In this document: positions 42,860 through 52,127 of the stretch, piece after piece | Position numbering within the stretch: position 1 is the first letter of the stretch | How the letters are laid out: the number at the start of each line of letters is the position of its first letter | Assembly: GCA_963665265.2 (NCBI GenBank) | Contig: OY762224.2 | Span: 4,030,001-4,094,000, forward strand | DNA length: 64,000 bases | Direction of reading: 5' to 3' | Source of the DNA: CAXXHQ01 sp963665265 | GTDB lineage: Bacteria; Planctomycetota; Planctomycetia; Pirellulales; Thermoguttaceae | Position numbers and translations under genes: made by a program | The notes under the pieces: generated by a model | The model's database searches: none | What the model was told of the DNA's origin: nothing | Seen by the model: the letters and a program-made list of their open reading frames with translations, nothing else

Positions 42860-44782
42860 TCAGTGAGACGATTTCTCCGCGCTTGGCCCCGTCGCCTTTG
42901 TCGGCGACTGCAGCCAGTTCTCTATCTTTTTCGCGAATTCAATTTGATTCTGCTTGTACGATAAATCCCGTGCGATCAAAGCTTGCTTAATCGCCTCGTC
43001 TTTTCGCCCCAACGAAAACAACGCTAAGGCCCTATTAAAGGCCGTGCCGTAATGATCTGGAAATAACGCCGTCGCCCGATCGAATTGCTCCAATGCTTTT
43101 CCATCATCCCCCATCATCGCGTAAATGCCGCCGAGATTGTTAAAGTAGTCGGGGTTGTCCGGCGATTCCGCGATTATCTCCTGGTAAACCCGAAGACCCT
43201 CCTCGCGGTTGTGCGTCTGCATCAAAGCCACCCCAAGATTCGACTTCGCCCCCAAAAACGTCGGAGATAGCGCCAACGCCTTGCGAAGATAAGGAATCGC
43301 CTCCGCCGGCTTCCCGTGCTTCAAAAGCGCGCTCCCCATATTGTTGTAGGCGTCCTGATAGTCCGGCGCCAATCGCATCGCGATCTTGTAACGCTCCATC
43401 GCCGCGTCTATCTGCCCCGCCTGTAACAAGGCGTATCCGTAATTATTCTGAGCCAGCCACGAGTCAGGATTCTTTTCCAACGCCGCCGCGTACCACGTCA
43501 ACGCGTCTTTGTACAATGTCGTCTGCGCGTTCGCCTTATACGCGAACGCCGACAATATCACCAGCGGCGCCGCGTATGCGAACATTCGCGCCCTGCTCGG
43601 CAGTCGGTCCCGAAGCGTCGCCCACCCCGCCGCGACTCCCGCCGCGACCGCTATCAACGAAAAATGCAAATAGCGATCCGCAACCAGCGTCGATTTCATG
43701 TAGCCGACGTCCGAAAATCCTAAATTCGGTATCAGCGCGACGCAAAAAAACGCCCAAATAAAAAACAACGGACGCCCCCGACGATCGCCTCGAATGAATA
43801 AATACGTCAATGCCGCCGTGACCGCCGGAACTCCGGCGATCGCGACAATCCAAAGCGGACTCATCCACGACACCGTCCACTTCGGGTAGATCAACGACAG
43901 ATCGAATGGCCAAACCGATTTATATGCGTAAAACCATACCATCCCAGCCGCCGCCGCGATTCGCTCCATTACTCCCGCCTCGCGAAAATGAACGTCCAAC
44001 CCATGCGTTTGGAACCACACGTTCACCATCGCCAACGGAACGGCAAGAACGAAAAACGGACTCAATAAATACAAATCGCTTTTTCGCGGAGGTCGCAACC
44101 ACATCACGACAAGCGCCAAAATCCCCGGCACGATCACCGCCGAACCTTTGCCGAACGTCGCCGCCACGAAACACACCAATGTTAACGCGTACCAAACGGC
44201 GAAGCTCTTATTCGAGAGACTTCCTCGCTCTGGTAGTTCAATTTTTAAATAGCACAATACCGCTAACTCCGCGAAAAGCAGCGCCCACAGATTCTTCTGC
44301 GACGATATCCACGCCACCGATTCCACGTTGGCCGGATGCAACGCAAACAAGAATGCCGCGAAATAGGCCCCGGGTATCTTTAACTTCGACAAGATCAACC
44401 ACAACAACCCCGCTTCAACGCAGTGCAACCCGATGTTCACGACATGAAATCCGTGCGCGACGTTCTCCGGAGACAAGCAGGTCAAAAAGATCCGCCACTC
44501 CAACCAAAACGCCGTGTTCGTCACCGGCCAATAATCAATCAAATGAGTCGTCAGCCAAATATGATAAATGCCGTCCGGTCGCGCTATGAACGCGTTATTT
44601 GTGACAAGTTTGTCGTCGTCTAAAATGAAGCCGCTCGTCGCCGCCGGAGCGTACGCGCACCAAATCACTATGAACAACGCCGCAACGCCCGCCAGCGCAA
44701 ACGAACGCTTCAAAACGGCAGGTGGAATCCCCGACGTCTCGGTTGCGGAAAGGGTGCGTGAAGGTTGTTTGCGTTTCGCCAT
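42860..44782 (-). CDS. TMTC-like membrane glycosyltransferase with TPR repeats (array member 6, 5'-most)
   Basis: A 640-residue paralogue and the first gene of the array. Ten or so helices (25-420) carry FILDDDKLVTNN, DYWPVTNTAFWLEWRIF, FALHPANVESVAWISSQKN, FGKGSAVIVPGILAL and VADRYLHFSLIAVAAG. About six TPRs follow (about 425-620; DSWLAQNNYGYALLQAGQID and similar). Its loop after WRIF is longer (LTCLSPENVAHGFHV). The motif HPANVESVAWISSQ differs slightly from the HPVNVESVAWIASQ of members 1-4. Only a weak ribosome site is visible. The 387 bases upstream should hold the promoter for all seven genes, but no convincing site was seen. Confidence 0.82.
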   Translation of the reverse strand: MAKRKQPSRTLSATETSGIPPAVLKRSFALAGVAALFIVIWCAYAPAATSGFILDDDKLVTNNAFIARPDGIYHIWLTTHLIDYWPVTNTAFWLEWRIFLTCLSPENVAHGFHVVNIGLHCVEAGLLWLILSKLKIPGAYFAAFLFALHPANVESVAWISSQKNLWALLFAELAVLCYLKIELPERGSLSNKSFAVWYALTLVCFVAATFGKGSAVIVPGILALVVMWLRPPRKSDLYLLSPFFVLAVPLAMVNVWFQTHGLDVHFREAGVMERIAAAAGMVWFYAYKSVWPFDLSLIYPKWTVSWMSPLWIVAIAGVPAVTAALTYLFIRGDRRGRPLFFIWAFFCVALIPNLGFSDVGYMKSTLVADRYLHFSLIAVAAGVAAGWATLRDRLPSRARMFAYAAPLVILSAFAYKANAQTTLYKDALTWYAAALEKNPDSWLAQNNYGYALLQAGQIDAAMERYKIAMRLAPDYQDAYNNMGSALLKHGKPAEAIPYLRKALALSPTFLGAKSNLGVALMQTHNREEGLRVYQEIIAESPDNPDYFNNLGGIYAMMGDDGKALEQFDRATALFPDHYGTAFNRALALFSLGRKDEAIKQALIARDLSYKQNQIEFAKKIENWLQSPTKATGPSAEKSSH

Positions 44783-45169
44783 GGCCGTCGGCGGAAATAT
44801 CTCTTAACTCAAAAATCGAACGCAAGGCGACGGGAGTGCGAATTCCTCGCCGTCCCGCGGCTTATCTATACCTAAAACGATCTTAGGGAGATTGATCTAC
44901 ACTAAATCGGCTTTTCCAGGGAATCCGTGCGTAAGACGATAAGAAATCGGGAGCGATCGCTGACGCAAGTCCGCCGCTAAGAACGAATAGCGACGATACA
45001 AGCCGAATAGATCGATTCTACCCCAAACCCGCCGAAAATTGAACCAATAGCCATGCGTTTCCGCCCCAATCCCCGCCCAAAACCGCCTCAGTCCCCTCGA
45101 ACCACGCTAAATAGGGGTTCTGTATCAATTATGCCGCCCAAGGAGCCAAAATAGCCCGATTCACAAAGA
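44783..45169. other. Intergenic region upstream of the glycosyltransferase array
   Basis: The array promoter should lie here on the minus strand. A TATAGA-like -10 occurs near 44870, but no good -35 accompanies it. No repeats or RNA structures were recognised. Confidence 0.35.
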
Positions 45170-45961
45170 CTACTGCTTCTTCTCTCCAACCATCAAATAC
45201 GGCGCCGTCGAGATCATTTGCCCCCTCCCCTCCCCTCTCCTTTTCAACCTCACCGCGTGAAGCTCCGCTCCGTCGATACGGCGAACATTTTCCGCCCCAA
45301 CCGCCTCCAATAACGCGTACAACGTCCCTGCGTGATGCTTAAACAGAGGCATTGCCGAGACCGTCTTTAAGTAATCCGGCGAAGGACTCCAACCGCTCCG
45401 CCGACGCCGCCTTATCTTCGCCCTCGCCTGCACCCGCTCCGAATATCGCCGCCGCTTAGAATTTGGCCCCTCTTTCTCACCCGCCGGATCGTCATGCCCA
45501 ATCAAAATCATTACTCCCCCAGGCCGCAACGTTCGAAACCATTCTCGCAACGCCTTTCCCGGATGCGGTAGATTGAACAGCAAGTGCCGCGAAGAAACCA
45601 CATCGAACGAAGTGTCAGGAAACGGCGGCGCCTCGGCATCTCCCTGAACGAACTTGCAGCACAGTTTGAGCGATTCGGCACGCGCCGCCGCTACGGCAAG
45701 CATGCCCTCCGAAAAGTCCAGCCCCGTCGCTCTATGCCCAAGCAAGGCGTAAGTATGCGCAAAAACCCCCGGTCCGGTTCCCACGTCCAACACGTCCAGC
45801 GATCGGCCGCGCGGAAGCGCTTGTTCTAAAAAAAACTTCCAGGCGGCCTGCAACTCCTCGTCGCCGAACTCCCCTTCCGCCACGTTCCGAACGTAGTTGC
45901 TCACCCGAAGCGGATCGTTCCAGCCCTTGCGAAAAACCTCTTTGCATTCCGTATTGTCCAT
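45170..45961 (-). CDS. Class I SAM-dependent methyltransferase
   Basis: A 263-residue cytoplasmic protein with the Rossmann-like methyltransferase fold. Motif I is VLDVGTGPGVFAHTY (the SAM-binding GxGxG loop, about 56-70), motif II is an acidic residue in ATGLDFSEGM, and motif III/IV are GDAEAPPFPDTSFDVVSSRH and LRPGGVMILIGHD. The order and length fit the UbiE/Methyltransf_11 type. An Arg-rich insertion (KRRRYSERVQARAKIRRRRR) after the core is unusual and could bind nucleic acid or phosphate. The substrate is unknown. It is divergent from the oxidoreductase gene and lies 387 bases from the glycosyltransferase array. Confidence 0.87.
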   Translation of the reverse strand: MDNTECKEVFRKGWNDPLRVSNYVRNVAEGEFGDEELQAAWKFFLEQALPRGRSLDVLDVGTGPGVFAHTYALLGHRATGLDFSEGMLAVAAARAESLKLCCKFVQGDAEAPPFPDTSFDVVSSRHLLFNLPHPGKALREWFRTLRPGGVMILIGHDDPAGEKEGPNSKRRRYSERVQARAKIRRRRRSGWSPSPDYLKTVSAMPLFKHHAGTLYALLEAVGAENVRRIDGAELHAVRLKRRGEGRGQMISTAPYLMVGEKKQ

Positions 45962-46343
45962 TTCGTCCTCGCCCCTTCAAAAAATTTGGATCGCCCCTCG
46001 GTTTCCGCCGCACGACAATTCCTCGCCGTAACCATAAGTGAGGCCATGATTTCACCTTTCGTCCTGGTACGCAAGCCTTCGTCCCCGGCGAGGGGATCCG
46101 TCGCCGCCCTCGCTTTCTCTGCCCGCCGCAGGAACTACCAATGCGGGTTCTTGCTTCCGAAGTCGTTGTGCGATAAGGTATAAGGATCGTTTATGCGATA
46201 ATCGGCGGAGTCTTTCGCGTCCTGGGGATTGCTTATTAAAAGTTTCAAGGACTATTGCGAACTGCGCCGCCAATGAATCGTTCCGCCCCTTGCGGACCTA
46301 TTCATGAAAACGGCTTACCTCGGTATCAATAATCGGGCAACCT
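45962..46343. other. Divergent intergenic region
   Basis: It lies between the methyltransferase (minus) and the Tat-exported oxidoreductase (plus). Basic open frames on both strands were not accepted. I see no repeat or clear promoter. Confidence 0.35.
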
Positions 46344-47714
46344 ATGGAAAATTTCGGCGGCGGATTTTCGCGACGCGACTTTATCAAAACCGCGGCTTCG
46401 GCCTCGGCGATCGGACTCGCTTGCGCCTCCTCGCTCGCCGCTCCTCGTCAAACCCTCGCCGCGCCAGGTCGATACGGACCAAACGACCGAATCTCCGTCG
46501 CCCTCATCGGACTCGGCTCTCGCGGAACCGCCTTGCTGCATGAAATCGTCGAATGGGTCAAAGCCGGCTCCGTTCGACTCGCCGCCGTCTGCGACGTTGA
46601 CGACAAACAATTAGAAAAGACCGCCGCCGTCGCCGGACCGCAGTGCGAGCTATACCGCGACTATCGTTTCATTCTGCAACGCCGCGACGTCGACGCCGTG
46701 ATCATCGCCACGCCTGACCATTGGCACGCCGTGCAATTCGTGCATGCCGCCGAAAGCGGCAAGCATATTTATTGCGAAACGCCCGCCTGCGTCACGCTCG
46801 AAGAGGGCCGTATTATGGCCGCCGCGGCCAAGCGAGCGAAAATCGTCAATCAAATCGGCGCCCAATCGCTCCTCCAAAAAGAAGCCTATCTCGCGCATCG
46901 TTTTTTCGCCTCCGGTTGCCTCGGTCCGATCAAACAAGTCCGATGTTGGGCTCCCGCCGGCGTGACTCAAGAAAAACCCGAGGCCGACGGCGACTCCCCC
47001 GCAGCTCTCGATTGGGATCTTTGGCAAGGCCCCTTGCGATGGCGCTCCTTCAATTCCGCCTACGTCAACGGCGGTTTCCGTTGGATGTCCGAATCAGGCG
47101 GCGGACGTCTCGGCCTCGACGGCGTTCAACTTTTTAGCTGCATACTCCGTTGGCTCGGTCACGATCTCGCCGGCTTGAAAACGATCGAAGCATCCGGCGT
47201 TTCGCCCCGCGACGGACTCTGGGACGCTCCCCTCGAAATGAAAGCGACTTACTCCTTCGAAAAACCCGACTGGAAGCTGCTTTGGGAACAACCCGGAAAA
47301 CCAATCGAGCCAGAAGAGCGGAATGAAGGCGAAGAAAAAATTCCCGGCGCCGACTACGGCGCGATCTTCGAATGCGAAAACGGCGACGCCGTAGTTTGGC
47401 TCCGCGACGGCGAACTTTGGGCTGACCGAAAAATTCGCGAATGGACTCCCGACGAATCCGCCAAAGACGCCCTCAAAAATGTCCGAAAAAGCCAAGGCTA
47501 TTTGCACGATTGGGTAAACGCCGTCTGGAGCGACGCCAAGTCTCCTTATTCGATCGACGACGCCCTCGCCGCCGCCGATCTCGGCATACTCGGCAATTTG
47601 GCCTTCTCGCTCGGTCGAAAGCTCCGCTTCGACGGCGCGAAAAACGAAATCGTCGACGACGAACATGCTCATCGACTCACCAAACGCCCGCAACGCTACC
47701 CGTATTACATGTAG
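46344..47714 (+). CDS. Tat-exported Gfo/Idh/MocA-type oxidoreductase, catalytic Lys replaced
   Basis: A 456-residue protein. The N-terminus SRRDFIKTAASASAIGLAC is a twin-arginine signal (SRRDFIK), cleaved near APRQTLAAP, so the folded protein would be exported. The NAD(P)-binding half has VALIGLGSRGTALL (Rossmann GxGxxG), AAVCDVD and ATPDHWHAV. Where typical members have EKP with the catalytic Lys, this one has CETPACVTLEEG (Glu145-Thr146-Pro147). The second half carries the alpha/beta Gfo fold (RSFNSAYVNGGFRWMSESGG). Planctomycetes encode many such exported paralogues, often in polysaccharide breakdown. The downstream HEAT-repeat gene starts 65 bases later. Confidence 0.87.
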   Translation: MENFGGGFSRRDFIKTAASASAIGLACASSLAAPRQTLAAPGRYGPNDRISVALIGLGSRGTALLHEIVEWVKAGSVRLAAVCDVDDKQLEKTAAVAGPQCELYRDYRFILQRRDVDAVIIATPDHWHAVQFVHAAESGKHIYCETPACVTLEEGRIMAAAAKRAKIVNQIGAQSLLQKEAYLAHRFFASGCLGPIKQVRCWAPAGVTQEKPEADGDSPAALDWDLWQGPLRWRSFNSAYVNGGFRWMSESGGGRLGLDGVQLFSCILRWLGHDLAGLKTIEASGVSPRDGLWDAPLEMKATYSFEKPDWKLLWEQPGKPIEPEERNEGEEKIPGADYGAIFECENGDAVVWLRDGELWADRKIREWTPDESAKDALKNVRKSQGYLHDWVNAVWSDAKSPYSIDDALAAADLGILGNLAFSLGRKLRFDGAKNEIVDDEHAHRLTKRPQRYPYYM

Positions 47715-47779
47715 AATGTAGAGAATTGGGCGTAGGGCATTGTAGTTTTTTGTTTGAAACGCAGCATCGAAAGACCGAC

Positions 47780-48358
47780 ATGGCCGAAAACGTGACCCTT
47801 GACTCCCTGATCGCGAAAATCAAGGACAAAGACGAAAAAATTCGCGCCGAAGGATGGCAAAACGCCGAAGCGGCGGGAGCCTCCGCCGTCAAACCGTTGG
47901 CTGCGCTCACGATCTCCGGCGACGTCAATCTCGAAACCTCTCGCGCCGCGAAACTCGCCCTCTGGCGAATCGTCCGGCGGGTTCCGGACTCTTCCCGCGC
48001 TGCGGTCTTGACCGAACTGCTAGCATTACTTGAAGACGCTTGGCCCGACGCCTTTCGCCGAGACGTTTTGTGGATGCTCTCCGAAATCGGCGACGATTCC
48101 TGCGTTCCCGCCCTCGCCGATCTGCTTAAAAGCGGAGATCTAGTCGAAGATTCCCGCTGCGCGTTGCAACGAATCCCCGGCGATGCCTCGCTCAAAGCCC
48201 TTAAAACCGCCCTTGAATCCGCTACCAAAGAACGCCAAAAACTTCGCATCGCCCAATCCCTCCGCGAACGCGGCGTCGATCTCAGTTACGAAATTTACCC
48301 CGACGAAAAGCTCACCCCCGCCAAACCCTACGAGCCGCGATCGTCGGAAAAAAAATAG
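47780..48358 (+). CDS. HEAT-repeat protein
   Basis: The start chosen is the ATG at 47780 with a weak AAAG before it; the open frame continues upstream into the oxidoreductase gene, but that part is out of frame with it and reads as basic sequence. The 192 residues are nearly all helical, with alternating pairs typical of HEAT repeats (GWQNAEAAGASAVKPLAAL, ETSRAAKLALWRIVRRV, FRRDVLWMLSEIGDDSCVPA, DSRCALQRIPGDASLKAL). Such solenoids bind proteins or modulate complexes; no catalytic residues are seen. There is no signal peptide, so it is probably cytoplasmic. Confidence 0.75.
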   Translation: MAENVTLDSLIAKIKDKDEKIRAEGWQNAEAAGASAVKPLAALTISGDVNLETSRAAKLALWRIVRRVPDSSRAAVLTELLALLEDAWPDAFRRDVLWMLSEIGDDSCVPALADLLKSGDLVEDSRCALQRIPGDASLKALKTALESATKERQKLRIAQSLRERGVDLSYEIYPDEKLTPAKPYEPRSSEKK

Positions 48359-48427
48359 CCCCCGCCCCGTCACGCATTTACCATTTGCGGCACGCGATCA
48401 TTCAAACGTCACCGGAGGATGTTTCTT

Positions 48428-51112
48428 ATGCTTTCCCTGTATTCCCGCGCCCTTTGCCTCGCCGCACTCGTCCTCAGCTGCCCCTTCACGAACTTCGCAT
48501 CGGCCATCGACGTCGAAGCCTTCCTCGGAGAACCGTTCGGCGTCGGTCGCGTTGTGGTCGATCTTCCCGAAAGCGAACTCCCGCAGCCCTTGGGCGCCGA
48601 CGGCGTTTTCCTCACCGAAAAAAACTCGCGCCTCTTTTATCCCGCCGCCGATAGTCCCGCCGCCTCAAAATTTTTAAAAGACGTCCTCGAGTCCGACACG
48701 CCTCTTACTACCGGCGGGCCCGCACGTGAGCAAATCGGAGGAATCCTCCGCCGAGCCCTCGACAAACCGCCTCGCCTCACCATCTATTTCCTCTTCCGAG
48801 GCCAAGAACCGTTGCACATGACCCTGCACGCCAAAAGCTCTTGGCCCATCGACGTTACGCCCCGCCTCGCGCCCAATCCGCGACTTCGCCTCCTCGCCCA
48901 ATGGCAACGCCAGTACTCCAAATCTACTTCGCTCTTCGCCGATAAAGGGGACGCCCCTTCGCTCGTCGAAGATTACTTGGCCGCAAACCTCGCCGTGCGA
49001 CTCGGGCTTCGCCTCCCCGACCTCAATCGGAAAGGAACTTTCGACGCCGATTGGGAAAAAGAAATCGGACTCACGCTCGCCACCGATAAAGCCCGCGAAT
49101 CGTTGCGACGAGAACGCCTCTTAAGCGTCGATCACAACGGGCTCCCCGCCGACCGCGAACTCCCCGCCGACGCCGAAATTCCGCCCCTCGACCTCCCCAA
49201 ATCCTCCCCCGATGTCAAAGTCGAGCCGATCTCCCTCCGCGTTCCTCCCGAATGCTTCTACGTCCGCTTCGGCAGCTTCGCCAATTTCCTCTGGCTGCAA
49301 GACACCTTGGCCGAATGGGGCGGCGACGCGCAAAATCTCATCGCGCTCAAAGGCATGGACCGCCGCATGAAAGCACGCATCGAAACCCAGCTCGCGCTCA
49401 AGCAAAACAAACTCTCCCGACTCTTGGGCGACACGGTCATCGCCGACGTCGCCTTCATCGGAACCGACATGTTCTTCAACGAAGGCGCCGCCTACGGCAT
49501 CCTCTTCCAAGCCAAAACCAATTTCATCCTCTCGAAAAGCCTTAGCGCTCAACGATCCGATCGCATCGCCGAAGGAGGCGTCAAAGAAGAAAAAATATCC
49601 TACGCCGGCAAAGATATTTCCTACATCCATTCCCCCGACGGCAAAACTCGGTCCTACTACGCGACTGACGGCGATTTCCATTTCGTCACCACTTCCCGCC
49701 GACTCGCCGAACGCTTCCTCGCCTCCGGCAAGGACTTCAAAGGACTCGGCGCCACTCCTGAATTCCGCCACGCCCGCGACCAAATGCCGATCACGCGCGA
49801 CGACGTCATCTGGCTCTACGTCTCCGACGCCTTCTTCCGCAACATCACCGGCTCTCGATACCGCATCGAAACCGCTCGCCGTTTGCAGGCCGCCGCCGAC
49901 ATCGAACTGACTCAATTGGCAAAGTTAACCGCCGCCAACGAAGGTCGCGACGCCTCCGACGTCGCCGCGCTCGTCTCCGGCGGCTATCTCCCCAAAACCT
50001 TCGCCCCGCTCCCCGACGGCAGTCGCATCCTCCTCGAAAAGGGCGAAGCCTTTGACGACCTCCGTGGTCGCCAAGGCGCTTTCACTCCCATTCCCGACGT
50101 CGCAACCGACAAAGTCACTGCCTACGAGGCCGACGAGTACCGCCGCTTCGCCGAACGCTATAAACAAGACTGGGGACGCATGGAGCCGATCGTCGTCGGA
50201 ATTAAACGCGAAAGCTTAGGCGGCGACCGTGAACGTGTCGCACTCGACGTGAAAATGACCCCGTTTTCGCCGAGCCACTTCGCCAAGATCAAGCAATACG
50301 CCGGCGAACCCGATAAAAACCGCCTCGTCCCCATCGCAGGCGACCTCGCCGCCTTTGAATTCGTCGGCCTGAATCAACGCTTCTTTGGCGGTTTGAAAGA
50401 TTTCGGGCCCTCCCCCGATCTCCGCATGGGTAAAACCATGCCCATCGGCCATCTCCGCGAATGGCTAGTCGGCTACCTCGGCGCGAAAGGCGACCTCGGG
50501 TTCATGCGCTGGCTCGACGTCGGATTCCCGCCCCCTGATCCCAACGGCTATTCCCAATCCCCCTTGACCGCCGCTTGGCGCCGCCGCTTTGAAGACTACA
50601 ACGTCTTCTCCTTTCAAACCGACGTCTTAAAAGAAGCTACTCGTCAACTGCGGTTCGAAGAAGCCTCGCGCCCAGCCCAACTCCGCTTGCGAATCGGAGA
50701 CCCGACCTCCGCCAAGCTTCTCCCCTTGGTCAACAATTGGGCCTATTCGCGCGGCCGCGAAGCCTCCCTTAATAACCTGCGTCTCTTCAACGTCCTCGAA
50801 GTACAACTGCACGTTCCCGTCGAAACCGCCAAAGACGCGACCGAATACCTCTACGACGCCAAACTCCGCTGCCCGCTCGGCGGCGAATACGTCCTCCAAA
50901 AGACCGACCCTCGCGATCCCGCCTTCGCCCGCTGGACCAGCACGGTCTTCGACAAAGAAATTCCCAAAGCCGGGCCTCGTTCTTACGCCGCCCCCGACGG
51001 CTTTATCGCGCCCCCGTGGAACTGGTTCCGAGGACTCGACCTCGAAGCCGTCATCAACGAGAAAACTCTCTCCGCCCACGCCGAAGTCATTATGCAAAAA
51101 CCAAACAAATAG
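48428..51112 (+). CDS. Large secreted protein of unknown function
   Basis: An 894-residue protein starting at the ATG at 48428, with GGAGG 9 bases before it. The ATG at 48419 would overlap the ribosome site. The N-terminus is a signal peptide (LYSRALCLAALVLSCPFTNF, cleaved near ASA). The mature protein is alpha/beta with several W/Y-rich blocks and no transmembrane segment or known catalytic motif. One region (about 270-420: FGSFANFLWLQDTLAEWGGD, ATDGDFHFVTTSRRLAERFL) has the look of planctomycete periplasmic or surface proteins that I cannot name. It converges on the large gene-free stretch before glmS and is separate from the HEAT gene by 69 bases. Confidence 0.75.
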   Translation: MLSLYSRALCLAALVLSCPFTNFASAIDVEAFLGEPFGVGRVVVDLPESELPQPLGADGVFLTEKNSRLFYPAADSPAASKFLKDVLESDTPLTTGGPAREQIGGILRRALDKPPRLTIYFLFRGQEPLHMTLHAKSSWPIDVTPRLAPNPRLRLLAQWQRQYSKSTSLFADKGDAPSLVEDYLAANLAVRLGLRLPDLNRKGTFDADWEKEIGLTLATDKARESLRRERLLSVDHNGLPADRELPADAEIPPLDLPKSSPDVKVEPISLRVPPECFYVRFGSFANFLWLQDTLAEWGGDAQNLIALKGMDRRMKARIETQLALKQNKLSRLLGDTVIADVAFIGTDMFFNEGAAYGILFQAKTNFILSKSLSAQRSDRIAEGGVKEEKISYAGKDISYIHSPDGKTRSYYATDGDFHFVTTSRRLAERFLASGKDFKGLGATPEFRHARDQMPITRDDVIWLYVSDAFFRNITGSRYRIETARRLQAAADIELTQLAKLTAANEGRDASDVAALVSGGYLPKTFAPLPDGSRILLEKGEAFDDLRGRQGAFTPIPDVATDKVTAYEADEYRRFAERYKQDWGRMEPIVVGIKRESLGGDRERVALDVKMTPFSPSHFAKIKQYAGEPDKNRLVPIAGDLAAFEFVGLNQRFFGGLKDFGPSPDLRMGKTMPIGHLREWLVGYLGAKGDLGFMRWLDVGFPPPDPNGYSQSPLTAAWRRRFEDYNVFSFQTDVLKEATRQLRFEEASRPAQLRLRIGDPTSAKLLPLVNNWAYSRGREASLNNLRLFNVLEVQLHVPVETAKDATEYLYDAKLRCPLGGEYVLQKTDPRDPAFARWTSTVFDKEIPKAGPRSYAAPDGFIAPPWNWFRGLDLEAVINEKTLSAHAEVIMQKPNK

Positions 51113-52127
51113 CCCGTGCCCGACAAAAGAACGGACCTTCCTGCCCGTTTGTTTAGCCGCGTCCCGAAGGGAAGCACATTCATATTGTTGTTAGGCTCCG
51201 CCTGGCAACGACTTATATTAGCGAAAATCAGCGACAATTAGCGTTCCGTCTCCTCCGCGTTCCCCGCGCGAGAATGTGCGCCCCTATCCCCTACGTCCTC
51301 CTTTTCGACCGCCGCGACTTTCATCCTTCCCTTGCATCTCTGCCCCCTACGCCCTCATCCCTATGCCCTACTCTGCGTCCTTTCGTGGCCACTCAAACCT
51401 GTTGCGACTCTCCGCGTTTCCCGCGTCTTCGCGATAAATGATTTGAAATTGGGCCACGCCTTTCCCTACAATCCTCCGCGACGATATTCTCGTCGGAAAG
51501 ACTGGCGACCTTTCCTTCGTTCTTTGACAATTTAATTTTCTTTCGGCGATCGGCCTTCAGCGACCGGTTTCGTCGCCACTTGCTCTGCGCCTAACAATTT
51601 GCGGTATTGCGGCGTAGAGCGAGCCGACGAACCGGCCGGGGCGTTCGGCGTAACGCCAGGAAGATGCGATCGCGGGCGCCACACGAGCGCCGCTAACCGC
51701 TTTAACGACGATTAGCGTTCCGTCTCTTTCACATCCTCGGCGTCTCCGAAAAAATGCCGTTAGCGGCAATCAGCCGATCCGAGAAATTTCGATTTTTCGG
51801 CTGAAAAAGGCGTCCATATTCTTTTTTACGTCCGGTGCTCCTGCAAGCGACGCGCAACAGCACGCGTTAAAAAGTCGCCGCGTCTCTGCGCATCGGGTTG
51901 AAAGAATCCGCCTGCTGACGATTCAAGGAAATACGTCTTTTCGGCCGTAAAAGGCGTCGAAAAATTCACGTCGCTTTTCGGTCTCTCGCGATTTTCACGC
52001 TCACCGACAAGGAAACTTCTAAAACAAAAAGCCCGCGAAGAATCCTCTTCGCAGGCTTTTGATACGCAAAAACTTTCGGGAGCAGTCCTCCCGTCTCTAT
52101 GCCCCACGCCCACGCCCTATTCTCTAC
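51113..52127. other. 1 kb gene-free region with degenerate short repeats
   Basis: No credible gene is present. The region is built from short repeated words: ACRATTAGCGTTCCGTCTC near 51.24 and 51.71 kb (also a relative at 10.6 kb), CCCTAYGCCC-type runs at 51.34-51.36 kb and 52.10 kb (also at 47.73 kb on the other strand), a CATCCTT remnant near 51.32 kb, and many CTCCGCG words. A GCCGTTAGCGGC hairpin lies at about 51758. The glmS terminator is at its right end. Confidence 0.55.
52021..52060 (-). terminator. Intrinsic terminator of glmS
   Basis: On the minus strand AAAAGCCTGCGAAGA pairs with TCTTCGCGGGCTTTT (one mismatch) around a 4-base loop, followed by a T-rich GTTTT run. It ends 68 bases after the glmS stop. 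Confidence 0.85.

Noticed and set aside
51113..52127. Possible small genes in the 1 kb gap before glmS
   Set aside because: All frames are short, basic and tied to repeat words; none has a domain or ribosome site.
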